Positions 46,810 through 58,869 of a stretch of DNA of 64,000 nt are shown here, one piece after another (the stretch's first letter is position 1; every line of letters begins with the position of its first letter). The notes beneath the pieces are model-generated. The model was given only the letters and a program-made list of their open reading frames with translations, was not told where the DNA came from and did no database searches. Location of the stretch: positions 11,904,001 through 11,968,000 of the forward strand of contig NC_083380.1 in the NCBI RefSeq assembly GCF_031755915.1. The letters run 5' to 3'. Origin of the DNA: Ziziphus jujuba. Lineage: Eukaryota > Streptophyta > Magnoliopsida > Rosales > Rhamnaceae. The position numbers and the translations under genes are program-made.

Positions 46810-48822
46810 ATGGAAAGAAGGCAGTCAGTTTCGGAGGTGGCCATTCAAGGACTTAAGAAGCTTCTCAGGTTTCCCTTCTCTGATAATAATCATACTTGTC
46901 TTTCATTATCAAAACCATAAAAATCTAACAAGAGGATCAAATAAATTCCATTTAAACTTTCTTATATATATATATATATATGTATATATTATATGGTTGC
47001 AGTGAGAAGAAAGATTTGGATGATGGGGCAGCAGCTGCCAAAATTGAGAAGCTGACACTTGAGTTGCAAGGCCAGATACCTCCTCCTTTTGACCCAGCAG
47101 TTGAAGCAATTAAAAATGGCTTCATTGACTTCAAGATCAACCAATTTGAGTATGATACATATAGTCATCCTATGATATATGAACTCACACCCATATAATG
47201 GTTGACAGTTGGGGCCTAATTATATATAATTCTTGAAATATATTATCCGGCTTATATGTAATATGGCATTAAACACCAATCATAAGATCAAGACATCTTC
47301 CATTATAACAAAATTTTATATTAGTCCAGCTGCATATATTAAACAATGTACATGTAATTTATGTATTATGAATATTACTACAAGTTCCCCATTCATCACA
47401 GCAAAATTATACATATATATATATTATTCATCTATTATGTCTAATTTATTTTTGGGTTGAAATGTTGCAGAAGGTATCCATGTTGTTATAAAGAACTTGC
47501 CAAGGGCCAGAGCCCCAAGGTAGAATTGTTTTGGGTTCTTAATCTTGTTTAGGAGTTAATTTGTAATATTATACTAATTAAAAATATTATGTGCAGTTTC
47601 TGGTATTTGCATGCTCAGACTCCCGAGTGTCTCCAACGTTTATCCTTAATTTCAAACCAGGGGAAGCCTTCATGGTTCGCAACATTGCTAACCTGGTTCC
47701 ACCATTTAACCAGGTCCATTTTAATCAAACAAATATATTTTTTTCTTGATAATATATTAATTGCATTAGCTCTATATCTATCCGTTTTAATTTTTTGAAA
47801 TGACCTTTTTCCCTTTCTGTTAATAGACCTACATATGATAGAGGGAGATTGGTGATGATAAACTGCGTTAACTTGATATGCATAATTGGATCCATTTTCC
47901 GAGGAGACTAAGCTTTTTAAATTTAACATCTTTCTTATCATGTTTTTTTAAAATTTTGTCCTCTATGATTTCAATGAAATTATCCATGCTAGTTATGTAA
48001 ATTACACTTCTGATATATGTTATTACTATTTTTTCTTTTTTTACTTTTTGATACAGATAAGATACTCAGGAGTTGGAGCAGCCATTGAATATGCTGTTTC
48101 AGTACTTGGGGTGAATACATTTTCATCATTTTATTATTTATTTATTTATTTGGGTAAAAAAGGGACCTATTGCTAACAGGAAAAAACAAATTTTTTCAGG
48201 TGGAAAATATTTTGGTCATAGGACACAGTAGATGTGGTGGTATAAAGAGGCTTATGGAGCTTCCAGGGGATGGTTCTGTTCACTTGTAAGACTTTTTCAC
48301 ATACAGAAGTTGTAGCTTGTGGACTTTAATCGAAAACCTTCAGCAAAAAGAATGAAAAAATTAATGATTTGACCAATGAATTTCAAATGCTAAAAGGGCA
48401 TCCAAAATCATCAATATCTTGCTAATTATATCTCCAATTTGCAGTGATTTTGTTGATGATTGGGTACAAATTGGTTTACCTGCCAAGTCCAAGGTTATAG
48501 CGCAATGTGTGCCACCAGATCAACAATGTGAGGCTTGTGAAAAGGTAAGCAAAGAGGCTAAAACAGTAAAAGCCAACAATTTTTATACTACTTCTGTATT
48601 ATTAGATTTCATTTTCATGGTTTCAAAGAAGTTTTCTAACTATATAATTTCATGCAGGAAGCAGTAAATCTATCCCTGGTAAACCTGCAAACTTATCCTT
48701 ATGTTCAAGAGAAAATCTCAAAGAAAAAACTAGCTCTCAGAGGAGGTTACTATAACTTTGTTAATGGATCTTTTGAGCTCTGGGAGTTGAAAACCTGCAT
48801 TTCGCACCCGATCATCATATAA
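46810..48822 (+). CDS. Beta-carbonic anhydrase, unit 5 (intact)
   Basis: The second intact copy of the CO2/bicarbonate enzyme in the array. The eight exons are 46810-46868, 47003-47149, 47471-47519, 47597-47713, 48057-48110, 48200-48285, 48445-48544 and 48658-48822. All introns are GT-AG, and 777 bp give 258 aa. The zinc ligands C91, H151 and C154 and the D-R pair of CSDSRV are present. Compared with unit 2 it has one more residue near the N-terminus ([10 protein letters not shown]), a divergent stretch [11 protein letters not shown] in exon 3, partly retained cysteines (DQQCEACEK), and ends PIII without the final Glu. No transit peptide is evident, so a cytosolic role is inferred. TATA box, leader and splice sites are all kept, so it is likely expressed. 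Confidence 0.92.
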
Positions 48823-48958
48823 TATCCAGAAATTATTTACTGAGCTACATCGGGAAGCTTATATTGGCCTTCTTCGTAATAGAATTTCTATTACCAGTTA
48901 TAGGACGTTAAATGATCAATATCAGCTACCCGATCAAATTCTGTATAAGATTTCTGTG

Positions 48959-49014
<56 letters not shown>

Positions 49015-50077
49015 TCATTGATCTTCTCTTTCATAGACATTTTTCATATAAATGTCCTGCCTCTGTGAATAAGTGCTAGTAAAGCAGAGCCAGAGGAGTC
49101 CTTTGTGTGCTTGCTCATGTTTGTTATTTATTCACTCATGTATGTTAATTGTTTGTTAAATGTTTTTTTTTTTTTTTTCTTCGATCGAAAGTTTGGTAAT
49201 AAATGAAGAAGAGCCGGCCCTTCTGTGCTGGCTTTTGGATGTTTATTTGTGTTGCTCCCTATACTAAATGCGTTGCCACAGTATATGGTTTGATACCTTT
49301 TTCTGCAATTCCGAAGCATATACAGTTGAAAGTATACTGAAAACAAATCAAGTGCATGCAGATATTTGCAGATTAGCTCTCAGAAAATTAGAATATGCAG
49401 GTTTATATATATATATATAGGAATCTCACTGGAAATATTACAAACAAAGAAAATAATTCAAACATTTTGCTGTAAATCAATGATGGCAAGCTACAAGTAA
49501 AGTTGTACTTTCTGACCCAGAAAAATAACTCGTGGAATAAAGATGGAAATTTTTAGTACCTACAAATCAATAAACTGGAATGCAAAAGAAAAATAAAATA
49601 GAAATTAGTTCTTAATTTCTTTTTTTCAGCTAGATTTTTTCAGCCCATTTGGTCAGCTGTGCTTATGGTGGAACATCATGGAGCATAGAATTTGGCCTCC
49701 AGCATTAGGCCTCCATATTAGTTAATGGTGATGTATTGTCGAACTCCCAAAACATGATCATTTTGGACCACCAAAAAGCACAGAAAGAAATGATATATGC
49801 TGTTTGATAGGAAGAGACTCTTTCCGCCACATTAGTTAATGGTTTTGTAAATTGGCCAACTCCCAAAACATGATCATTTTGGACCACCAAAAGGCACAGA
49901 AAAAGAAATGATATATGCTGCTTGATAGGAAGAGACTCTTTCAGGGTATGGCCCATTAAAAATGTTATTTACAAATGAAATACAAGTATTTAAAAATCCA
50001 CAGTAAGTCTAAAGCTTAATTTAGGTAAATCCACCTCTTTTTCAAGACGAAGGCTTGAGATTTTGGGCGTTGAAACT

Positions 50078-50113
<36 letters not shown>

Positions 50114-51081
50114 TACAAAATGAAAAGTTACACAAACTTTAAGTGGAAAGAGAAAGCATCTTATAACATTCAACAGTACAATAATTTGAAAGGTGTGGGA
50201 AACACAATCAAAACCATCCAAAGACTAATATCCAAAATGTGTTGGGCTTAGTATGATAGGGACTAAATGCAATTGACAATGGCAAAACCAATCTTATATC
50301 CCTCTTTTTGGAAAAAATACACGTAAAAAAGAGGCCCTTTCTGGTTTTTATCTAACATAACTTTAATGGGTCCGATCTCAAAAGTCCTTTTTACTGTCAT
50401 TCTTCGTGGAAAATACTTCACAAATATTTTCAAGATTTGAGGCCAGAGATTCCAATCATAAAAGCCTCTGTCTTTTCCCCAAGCCCTATTTGCTTGTAGT
50501 CATCTATAATTCAAGAGTATAGACCACATTTGATGACAATAAATTTACCAGAATGGAACATGAATAGCAAACCAGATATACAAAAATTTTAAAATATATA
50601 TATATATATATATATAATAATGCAAAAATATGTGTTTCATGTGTGTGCGAGTTTTATATTTACAACTTTGAGGCAGTAATAATAGCTAGGGACAAAAAAT
50701 GGTGCTGGGCATCATTTACCTTCTATTTTCTCTTTTTGTTACTCTGACAGTATAGGTGATGATGAAAAAGCATAAATAAGTGGAATTCTGAACTCTACTC
50801 TTAGCAGCTAAGGTAGTGAGATTAAGTATGGCTGTAGTCATTCCTCCGATATGGCTAAAGTTTTTATTTATTTGCTTCATGACAAACAATTTGCCATACC
50901 ATCTTATGCAGTATTTTGATAGATTTCCAGTTTGTTGGGTCTAATCGGATTACCATTGAGAAACCCACCCCAACCCTGGGAATATCCCAATCCCACCCTA
51001 ACACATTAACAGCCTATGCTTATTTGCATTAGTTTTATGCACTATATATATATATATAAGGAACCACTTTAAAGTTGAGAC
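48823..51081. other. 3' flank of CA unit 5 and intergenic DNA
   Basis: Contains a TA/TG microsatellite (48957-49011), a GA microsatellite (50080-50107), TA repeats at 49406, 50597 and 51044, and the unit 5 flank. No gene is supported. Confidence 0.6.
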
Positions 51082-51477
51082 CATTTGAATAGGGATGTTT
51101 GAATAGGGATGTCAACGGGGCGGGGCAGGGCCAGTTTTTAAAATCCCGTCCCCGTCTCCGTGGGGAATTTTACATCTCATCCCCGCGATTTTTCCCGTTT
51201 TTTTAGGTGCGGGGCGGGATCGGGAATTTTGCGGGGCGGGGACAGGGCGGTATGGTTTTTCTCATTTTGTTTTTTAATTGATATTTTTTTTAGAAATTTA
51301 TATAAAAAAATTATTTTATGATTAAAATATAAAGAAAATGACTACAATGCAATAAAAATATAATAAAATACATCAAGGAACAAATTTACAATTATAATAA
51401 AATACATATTTAAAAAAATAAATGAAAAGAAAAGAAGAAAATGATTTTACATAAATAAAATTTTGTAAAAAAAAAAT

Positions 51478-51541
<64 letters not shown>

Positions 51542-51720
51542 GGGCGAGTTCGGGGCACGGTTATTATTCCCCGTCCCCGGCCCATCCTAGACTCGGTTTT
51601 TAGGCATTGGCCTCGAGCCTGCCCCGCATCTCCGAATTTTCGGGAAAAAACCGTCCCGTTAGGGGCGGTGCACCGTGGGTATCGAGCCGTACGGGGCAAA
51701 TTGCCATCCATACATTTGAA
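51082..51720. mobile_element. Non-autonomous hAT-type element with 8-bp TSD
   Basis: The 8-bp duplication CATTTGAA flanks the element at 51082-51089 and 51713-51720. The element (51090-51712, 623 bp) has imperfect inverted ends: TAGGGATG..TCAACGGGGCGG at the left, and at the right the complement of CAAATTGCCATCCATA. The outer 150-180 bp on each side are strikingly GC-rich (GGGGCGGGGACAGGG), and the centre is a 60-bp TA microsatellite (51481-51538). The 8-bp duplication and end sequences fit a hAT superfamily MITE-like element. There is no transposase. The left end has a local 14-bp duplication (TAGGGATGTTTGAA). Confidence 0.85.
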
Positions 51721-52262
51721 AGAATTGCAAGATACTGTTCAGATATATGTGCCTTTGTCTTTAAGATGATTCGATGGGCTCTCATTCTCATTCTGAAGCT
51801 CAAGTATAACTGCACACGCTTATGTAATTCATTAATTAATTCGGTACAGCTATACTCTTCAATAATCAGGTTAAAAAAAATATTTAATATCAGGACTAAC
51901 ATCAACTTTTATTTTTCAACCATGAGCTCAAATTTAAAATCATATTTATTAATTACTAGGTTTGATATAATTTATTTTTTTAAATAAAATTTTAGTATAT
52001 CATTAAATTTATATTTTATCATTTTAAATTTTAACATTTTAAATTTTAAACTTTTAGTACAATTCAAAACTAATAAACAACGTTTTGATTTTAATCTGAT
52101 TATATATATATATATATATATAACCAAGTAAGAAACTTTTCTGATTATTTGTAATGAAAGTTTATCTAATAGGATGAATCCCTTCTCCTTATCATTCGGA
52201 AAAAATTGGAATTTGAGCGGTGAATTAAATTCAAAGATTGCTCTTAACTAAGTAGGGTCAAC

Positions 52263-52293
<31 letters not shown>

Positions 52294-53194
52294 AGAAAGT
52301 AATCCTCAATGGGATCTAAACCTTATAATGGTTGGGTTATGCTATAGTTAATTACTTAATTTCATGGCCGAGAACTTTCCCATTCAAAACATGGTGGAAA
52401 ACGTGAATATCAGAAAAGAAAAATGCTAAGTAATAGCATAAAATCTATGCATTTAATTCTTTAATCTTATTCCCATTTATTAAAAGACAGTAGATGTGAA
52501 AATTGTAAACATTCATATTTTAAAGTGTATATGTATAGCAAAGCAGTCTAATCATCATGAATAAGGCTTGTTTAGTTCCATGCTAGAAACCACTACATAG
52601 CCTCTCGTTAATGCTCGACAATTTTATCTACAATTTGATTGCATTTTATTCCGTTATTCGTTAAGTGGGGAATATAAATGGGAGATTCCCTTTGTTGACA
52701 AGTGTATCTACTTTGATGGGTTTTTCTCCAACAATGGAGGAAAGATGCATGAGTTTGTATATAAATATTAGAAAATTTTCAAATCAGTATATCCTAATTT
52801 ATAAAGTTTATAAGTCAAGATAATAACATCAGGCAACGTACTGCAGAAGGTATACCTCTCGCAGCATATGTTGCATGCTTATATATATCCTAACTTTGTT
52901 CAAGTTAGGATATTTTGATATGAAAAAATCTATACAAATATAAAAACCATCTATCAAACTTCGTCAGACAATTTATGTTAGGCTCCAACAGTAATAAGAC
53001 GTTAACCGTCCAACATAAATTGTACAATGAGTCCAATAAATGATTGTGCGTATGCATGAATGTGAGTGCATAGTGCATACATTACAAGACAAAGAGTCAG
53101 GACAAAAATAATAAAAAATGGAAAACGAAATCAAAGAAAAGAAATTCATTAAGTACACAGGGTGGCTAAGCTAGACTATCTGAAAAAGCCAAGT
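51721..53194. other. Intergenic region downstream of the MYB gene
   Basis: AT-rich, with TA repeats (52103-52122, 52263-52281) and an inverted repeat at about 52968-53025 (CAATTTATGTTAGG against CCAACATAAATTG, ~30-nt loop). No gene is supported. Confidence 0.6.
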
Positions 53195-54310
53195 CTACAA
53201 ACCATTATTCCAAATAAAATCAAGGGAACAATATTCCTGTAGAGACTCCACAAAAAAAGAGCTATGGAAATTATTAAGATCATCATCATCATTAGAAAAA
53301 CAAAAGGAGCTTTCATAATTGTCATTCCTCATCACCTCCCACATTCCAGTTAAATAAACAGCGGTTTGAGATCCATCTTTCATCACTTTATCCCCTGCAT
53401 GAAATTCACCATTGATGAAGTTGGAAGGAAGCTGATGATGATCATCAGAGTCCATTGATTCTGATGTTGGGATACAGAATTTCTCTTCTGATTCCCTTGG
53501 GAGTACTGTTTGTGAAGAAGCTTTCGTTTTGCTCTTTTCCTTCTTTACGCCGAGCTTCTTGCTCAAATGAGTGTTCCAATGGTTCTTCACCTGGTTATCA
53601 GTTCTTCCTGGAACTCTTCCAGCAATCAAAGACCACCTAGACATGATATAATTCAATCCACAATTTAGGAGTTCCAATTTCCCACAAAGACTAGCAAAAG
53701 GGTATAATCTAAAAATAGTCAAACTGATGAAATACAAGAAACAAGAAAAATGTGATATTAGTCAACAATATCTAAAGCTATAGCTCGCTATATACATTAC
53801 AAATATAAAACCATTATCTATTTGCACAACAAGGAAGAAGGGAAATTCAAAAGAACCTGTTTCCAAGGAGGTTATGAAGGCGAATTATGAGATCATCTTC
53901 TTCCTCAGAGAAATCACCTCGCTTTACATTGGGGCTCAGATAGTTCATCCACCTCAATCTGCAACTTTTGCCACACCTCCTCAATCCTGTAGAATATCCC
54001 ACTTTTGTCCACATGAGAGAAGCAACCAATTTATTTGTTTACTTTGTCAGTACAATTCTTACTAAAATATTTATTTTACCAGGCGTCATCAACCTGCCAT
54101 CCTAACCGTGCACCAGGCGCCTTATATTGATATATGACACTAATTATATATAAATATATAATACCCTAAAGATTGTAAACAATTTTAAGTACCTGTTAGC
54201 TTGGCTATTCGATTCCACTTTCCTGATCCATGCAAGCGTATGTAATCCATTAGAATTCTGTCCTCCTCCACGGTCCACAGCCCTTTTTTATATCCATTTC
54301 CACCTTCCAT
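53195..54310 (-). CDS. R2R3-MYB transcription factor (WER/GL1/MYB23-like)
   Basis: A nuclear DNA-binding regulator. Exons on the minus strand are 54310-54193, 53986-53857 and 53636-53195. The junctions are in phase and 690 bp encode 229 aa. The introns fall at the two positions usual for plant R2R3-MYBs. R2 spans about 8-58 (W12, W32, W52); R3 spans about 61-109, with F65 replacing the first Trp (typical) and W84 and W103 kept. The bHLH-interaction signature (D/E)Lx2Rx3Lx6Lx3R is complete (D71, L72, R75, L79, L86, R90). [13 protein letters not shown] and [13 protein letters not shown] resemble subgroup 15 factors of epidermal cell fate (WEREWOLF, GLABRA1, MYB23). The C-terminal part is acidic and Asn/Ser-rich and ends [10 protein letters not shown], so the exact subgroup is uncertain. 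Confidence 0.92.
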
Positions 54311-54843
54311 ATTTGTATAGCTACAAAACTTTTTGAGAGACACAGAGAGAGATAGAGAGAGAAGAGAAAGAGTCTCTAAGCTGAATAGAGCTTGGACTTG
54401 AATGTTTGGAACTGTTATCATATATGGCTATATATATATTTATTATATATAGGGGGGTCTGCTATATGGTTGAATATTTTTATACATTTTATAGATGATT
54501 GATAGAGATGGTGTTAAGATTGATTTAATTGTGGTGGTTGAGGGATGGGCAAGTGAGAGAGGGGGGTGGGGGGGTGGGGTGGAGGAAAAAAAAGAGTTTT
54601 GTGGGGTATTTTTTTGGTAGATCATAAGCAGCAACGAATGCTTAATTAGTGTAATAAGGAGTGGATTTATATGACGAATAATTAATTAAATAAACAAAGG
54701 ACACTGATAATGGAATAGTGACGGTGGAATACTGACGTAGTACTATTGATTGTAAAAGCTTTCCCTTACACCAATAGCAAGCAGATGAGCTTTGTTTTTT
54801 AGCCTACCACCAACGTATATCATTGGCAATTTTGGGCCACCAC

Positions 54844-54906
<63 letters not shown>

Positions 54907-57718
54907 TTTACAAAAACACCCACAAGAGATATGAAGATTTTGATTTTTTAGTCATGCTTCTATACTAACTTAAAACATGAAAAGCTAGTCAGCTTGAGAA
55001 AGACCATTAAACACAATTCCAACATTAAAATTTGTATCAAGATTTTGAAGCAAGTAAATTACGTTTTGGTAGTCTCATAATATGCGAATGATAATAATAA
55101 TATTATTTTACATATAAAAAAAATGGATATGCAAAATTCTCAAATAAGAGAATTCCTGAATTTATTAAGTAAAGAATACAATAAACAAGCACTAAAAGTT
55201 GTATTGTAACATCTGGATTTTAGATATGAATTTAGATCACAATTGTCACTAAATATTCATGATTGTACGAAATCAGATTCATTGATAAGAGATCACTTAC
55301 ATTTTTCCCGTCTTCCACTATACATGTATATGGATACGTATAGAAGGCTGATATATATGAAGCTGATCACAAGACTGAAAAACGACAGTATAATAAAGCT
55401 ACACAAAGTGAAAAAGAGTCAGAAGCAAACATGACTACCGTTTAGGCATGATTGCAACAGATCTAGCAACTATCAGACCACTCATTATCATAATTTTCTT
55501 TTTATGCCTGTGGATCTGTTTCCTCTAGAATAAGAAAAGGGCTGCAAGGACTCTTTTAACCTTTTTTAAACTTGTTCAAATTCCCTTTCAAGTAATTCCT
55601 AATTTCCAACGGTTTTTGCATCATTTTGCTTCAGTGGTAGTACCCAAATACCAAGGAAATTAAGCAACAAAATAATTAGCTAATAATCACCTTGAAAACC
55701 ATGTATTATATTCAATTATTACATATGAGCTAAACATATAATATATAGTTTAACATCCAAATACACATGTGCTTGTATTTATCATCACATGAAAATATAC
55801 AACACTTTTTTATTAATTTTGGTGAAGCAAAAAAATTATCACTGTGGAGTCGCATTACTTCTGATTTAAAAATTTGTTTGCTTTTTTTTTCCTTGCGACC
55901 CAACATCTTTATGTGTGTTGATTATAATCTTCATTAAGGAACAGTTTCGACTTGTTTTTTTATGCTTGATTTTTGGGTTTTTTGGTTTCAATCTGTTGGG
56001 AATATTCTGCTCCCTTTAAAAATCACAGGATAAGAAAGATGTTAAAATGGATGGCTCTAGATACTTTTGCGGATGTTGAAGCTGTATAAAGTAGTTTTGT
56101 ACCATAAAGAGACATCGGTACTTAAATTTGGAAGCTTGCAATCTACGACTTTTCAATTATTATTGGAGAGAGAGAGAGAGAGAGAGAGAGGACGAGTTTG
56201 TGTATTATATATACAAGGCCATATATCTCTATGCGTATATAATGGCCACCCGTGAGTGGTACGTGGACAATAATTGATTCTATTATAAATATTTTTTGGT
56301 CCCTCCGAGACAAGAAAATTGATGCTCAATTTTCCACAAGTTAGTTTTACGGCAAATTGACCAATACTGCACAGATGATATGAAATAAAGGCAATTAATA
56401 GGATTGTGAAGAAGAAAAAGAATGTATCAATGAAAATTTCAGCACGGTCGCCTTGACTCATTTACATGCGAACATTATCCTATATAACAATTCATCACTT
56501 TGTATTTTGAACATTGGTTTGGACCTTGTGGTAGAAATTGTTCCCCAAACGAGTGAAAATTAAAGGAAAAAAAGTAAATAAATAAAGAGGGCATCCACTA
56601 AAGACCTAGTTTGTGGCATCCACAAATTAAAAAGGGCCATTAGTGAGTTTTTTTTGGGCTTCTTTTTTATAATCTTTTTCCAAGAAAGAGTTGCTCGATA
56701 ATCATTGAATTTATAAAGCTCAAGCTTTTTTAAGGATTAGACTCATAGCATGTCAACAATGATATGAGTTCTGAAAGATTCTATGAAAGGTCTATTCCAC
56801 CATGATGTTCATCATCATTTCTGAAGATAGTTTCCCAATAAGTAGTAATTATTATGATCACTTCTAGTTAGGGCAATGCCATCTTTTACTTAGCCAATGA
56901 CAATTTATCTGGACCATATATATTCATATATTTAAATTGATCTAAAAGTTTTCCCTTCAAAACTTTCTTTATTGATCATTAGATTAATTTAAAAACTACC
57001 AATATGAATTCATATATGGTTTATTTGGCATATAAAATTTTAACAATTTATTAAATTTATATAGATCATTAATATATTTTTAAACTTGATTGTTTAAAGT
57101 AATTTACACTTAGATGAAGGATATCCCTTATGTAAAACTAGCTATATATTTATATGTGTGTGTGCACGCAGCATGCCAAAAGAAGCAGAAACTAATAATA
57201 TGAAGACCAACAAATTAATAATTGATCTCGGTATGACAGTATATATATATATAATGAAATTTTATGATATATATATTCGTACATTATAATAATGTGGATA
57301 TTTTTAAAATCGAAAATTTTTGAAAAAATCATATTTTTTATATATAGTATTTACAACAGTTTTGAAAACATTATCGTTTTTATATATAGTATTAATAATA
57401 ATTTATTAAAAACTGTCGTTTTTTAGAAAATCATAACCATAACAAGATGGGAATATCTACACCATAGAAGACCACCATATATATATATATATGTAGAAAA
57501 TCATAACCATAAATGATTTCAGATGGTTGATTCATCCATTGACCAGTTTTTGCTGTGACTCAGTTCCAAGTACCAGACATGTCATCATCGGACACAATTT
57601 CTTATGGCAAAACAAACCAAATACCAGTGAGAGTAGCCAAACAATGATACAAGAGAGAAGCTTATAACTAGTAGCCACGGAGGCACCGCATCAAAACAGC
57701 TATGTTTTCATAGACAGT

Positions 57719-57763
<45 letters not shown>

Positions 57764-58695
57764 AGTTACGGTTAATCTCTAAATGCCTGTTTTTGTTTCT
57801 TTTGGCTCTAAGATTTTCTTGGACAGTCGCTGACTCTGTCTTTTGGCTCTGAGATTTCCTCAAGTCCTCCTCTGTTTCGGCTCCGAAACTTTTTTTTTTT
57901 TGCATTTCAAATTTCCAAATTTAATCCCATAAATTCTTTATTGATTTATTTCAATGCAACAGTACCAAATATAAATACCTCTGTTGGCTTTTTTCCAACT
58001 TTAAATTTGTTTTGTTCTTTGTTCTTTGTTCTTTCACTAGGTTAGTCATTCAATAAGGCTTATCAAATCAAACATTTTAAAGAGACAGATTTCTGGTTAT
58101 GGAATAAAATAAATCTTGTCCTCATTTGTTTTTATAATTCAGAAAAAATAACGGTGTAGATTTCAGTCCTGCACAGAAGTTTTTAATGGATTTTGACTTT
58201 TTAGTGTAGCAGATCTAAGGGCTATCCATTTAATATGTTTCTGTGGCCTTGGAGGGTCCAGACATTTTACTTTTTCAACTTTCTCCTAAAATATTTACTT
58301 GTCCAATAAGCTAAACACGAAGGATTAATCAATATATGTACATAACGAACTTTAAAGATATATCTAATTAAATTCAATTTTATAAAATATGTTAAAAACC
58401 ATTATCTCCAGAACTATATTATCATATTCAAAGTGCAAAAGCAAGGGCCTTCAAACCAAAATATCTCATTACCAAAAAATAAATAAATAAATATTTGATC
58501 TCCTCAAACTAACTTATAAAGAAAGATATGATGTTGTGGTGAATCACCCAAGTACCCACGAAAAAAGTTCTCTTCAAAGCAAAGCAAAAAATATATATTT
58601 GTTTGTCAAAGAAGCAAAACATATATATTGAATTGTATATTTTAACATAATTAATTGAGTTTGCATACAAATACTACATAAAAGGCAACCCCATA

Positions 58696-58726
<31 letters not shown>

Positions 58727-58869
58727 TTCTCTCATCTAAGGTCACAAATAAAGTTAGGCCGGTAGAGAACCATTGGATCTTGGTTTTTTAATAACCGAGG
58801 TGACCAATATCTTCCTTATAAACACAATCTCAAGTTTCTGACTGGAACAAAGCATGCAGCTCCTGAACA
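54311..58869. other. Intergenic region between MYB and RRP40
   Basis: The first several hundred bases hold the MYB promoter (minus strand), with a GA/CT tract in the presumed leader (54330-54375) and a G-rich tract (54559-54581). Further on are CT repeats (54847-54903 and 57717-57760), a GA repeat (56166-56190) and a TA repeat (58707-58724). Short open frames are unsupported. Over 4.5 kb I see no gene. Confidence 0.6.
54847..54903. repeat. CT microsatellite (~28 units)
   Basis: An uninterrupted CT run of about 55 bp lies about 540 bp upstream of the MYB start codon. GA/CT repeats near plant promoters can bind BPC/GAGA-type factors, but no role is shown here. Confidence 0.9.

Larger units (their letters stand above)
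44640..50200 (+). repeat. CA array unit 5
   Basis: Upstream blocks match unit 4 from about 44640 and units 1-2 closer to the promoter. The 3' flank (49200-50180) matches unit 2 (13960-14980), including GCTGGCTTTTGGATGTTTAT. The flank has its own ~120-bp internal duplication (about 49715-49815 and 49830-49945). Confidence 0.8.

Noticed and set aside
51373..51987. Several ORFs across the hAT-type element
   Set aside because: They read through TA repeats and GC-rich terminal repeats, not protein-coding sequence.
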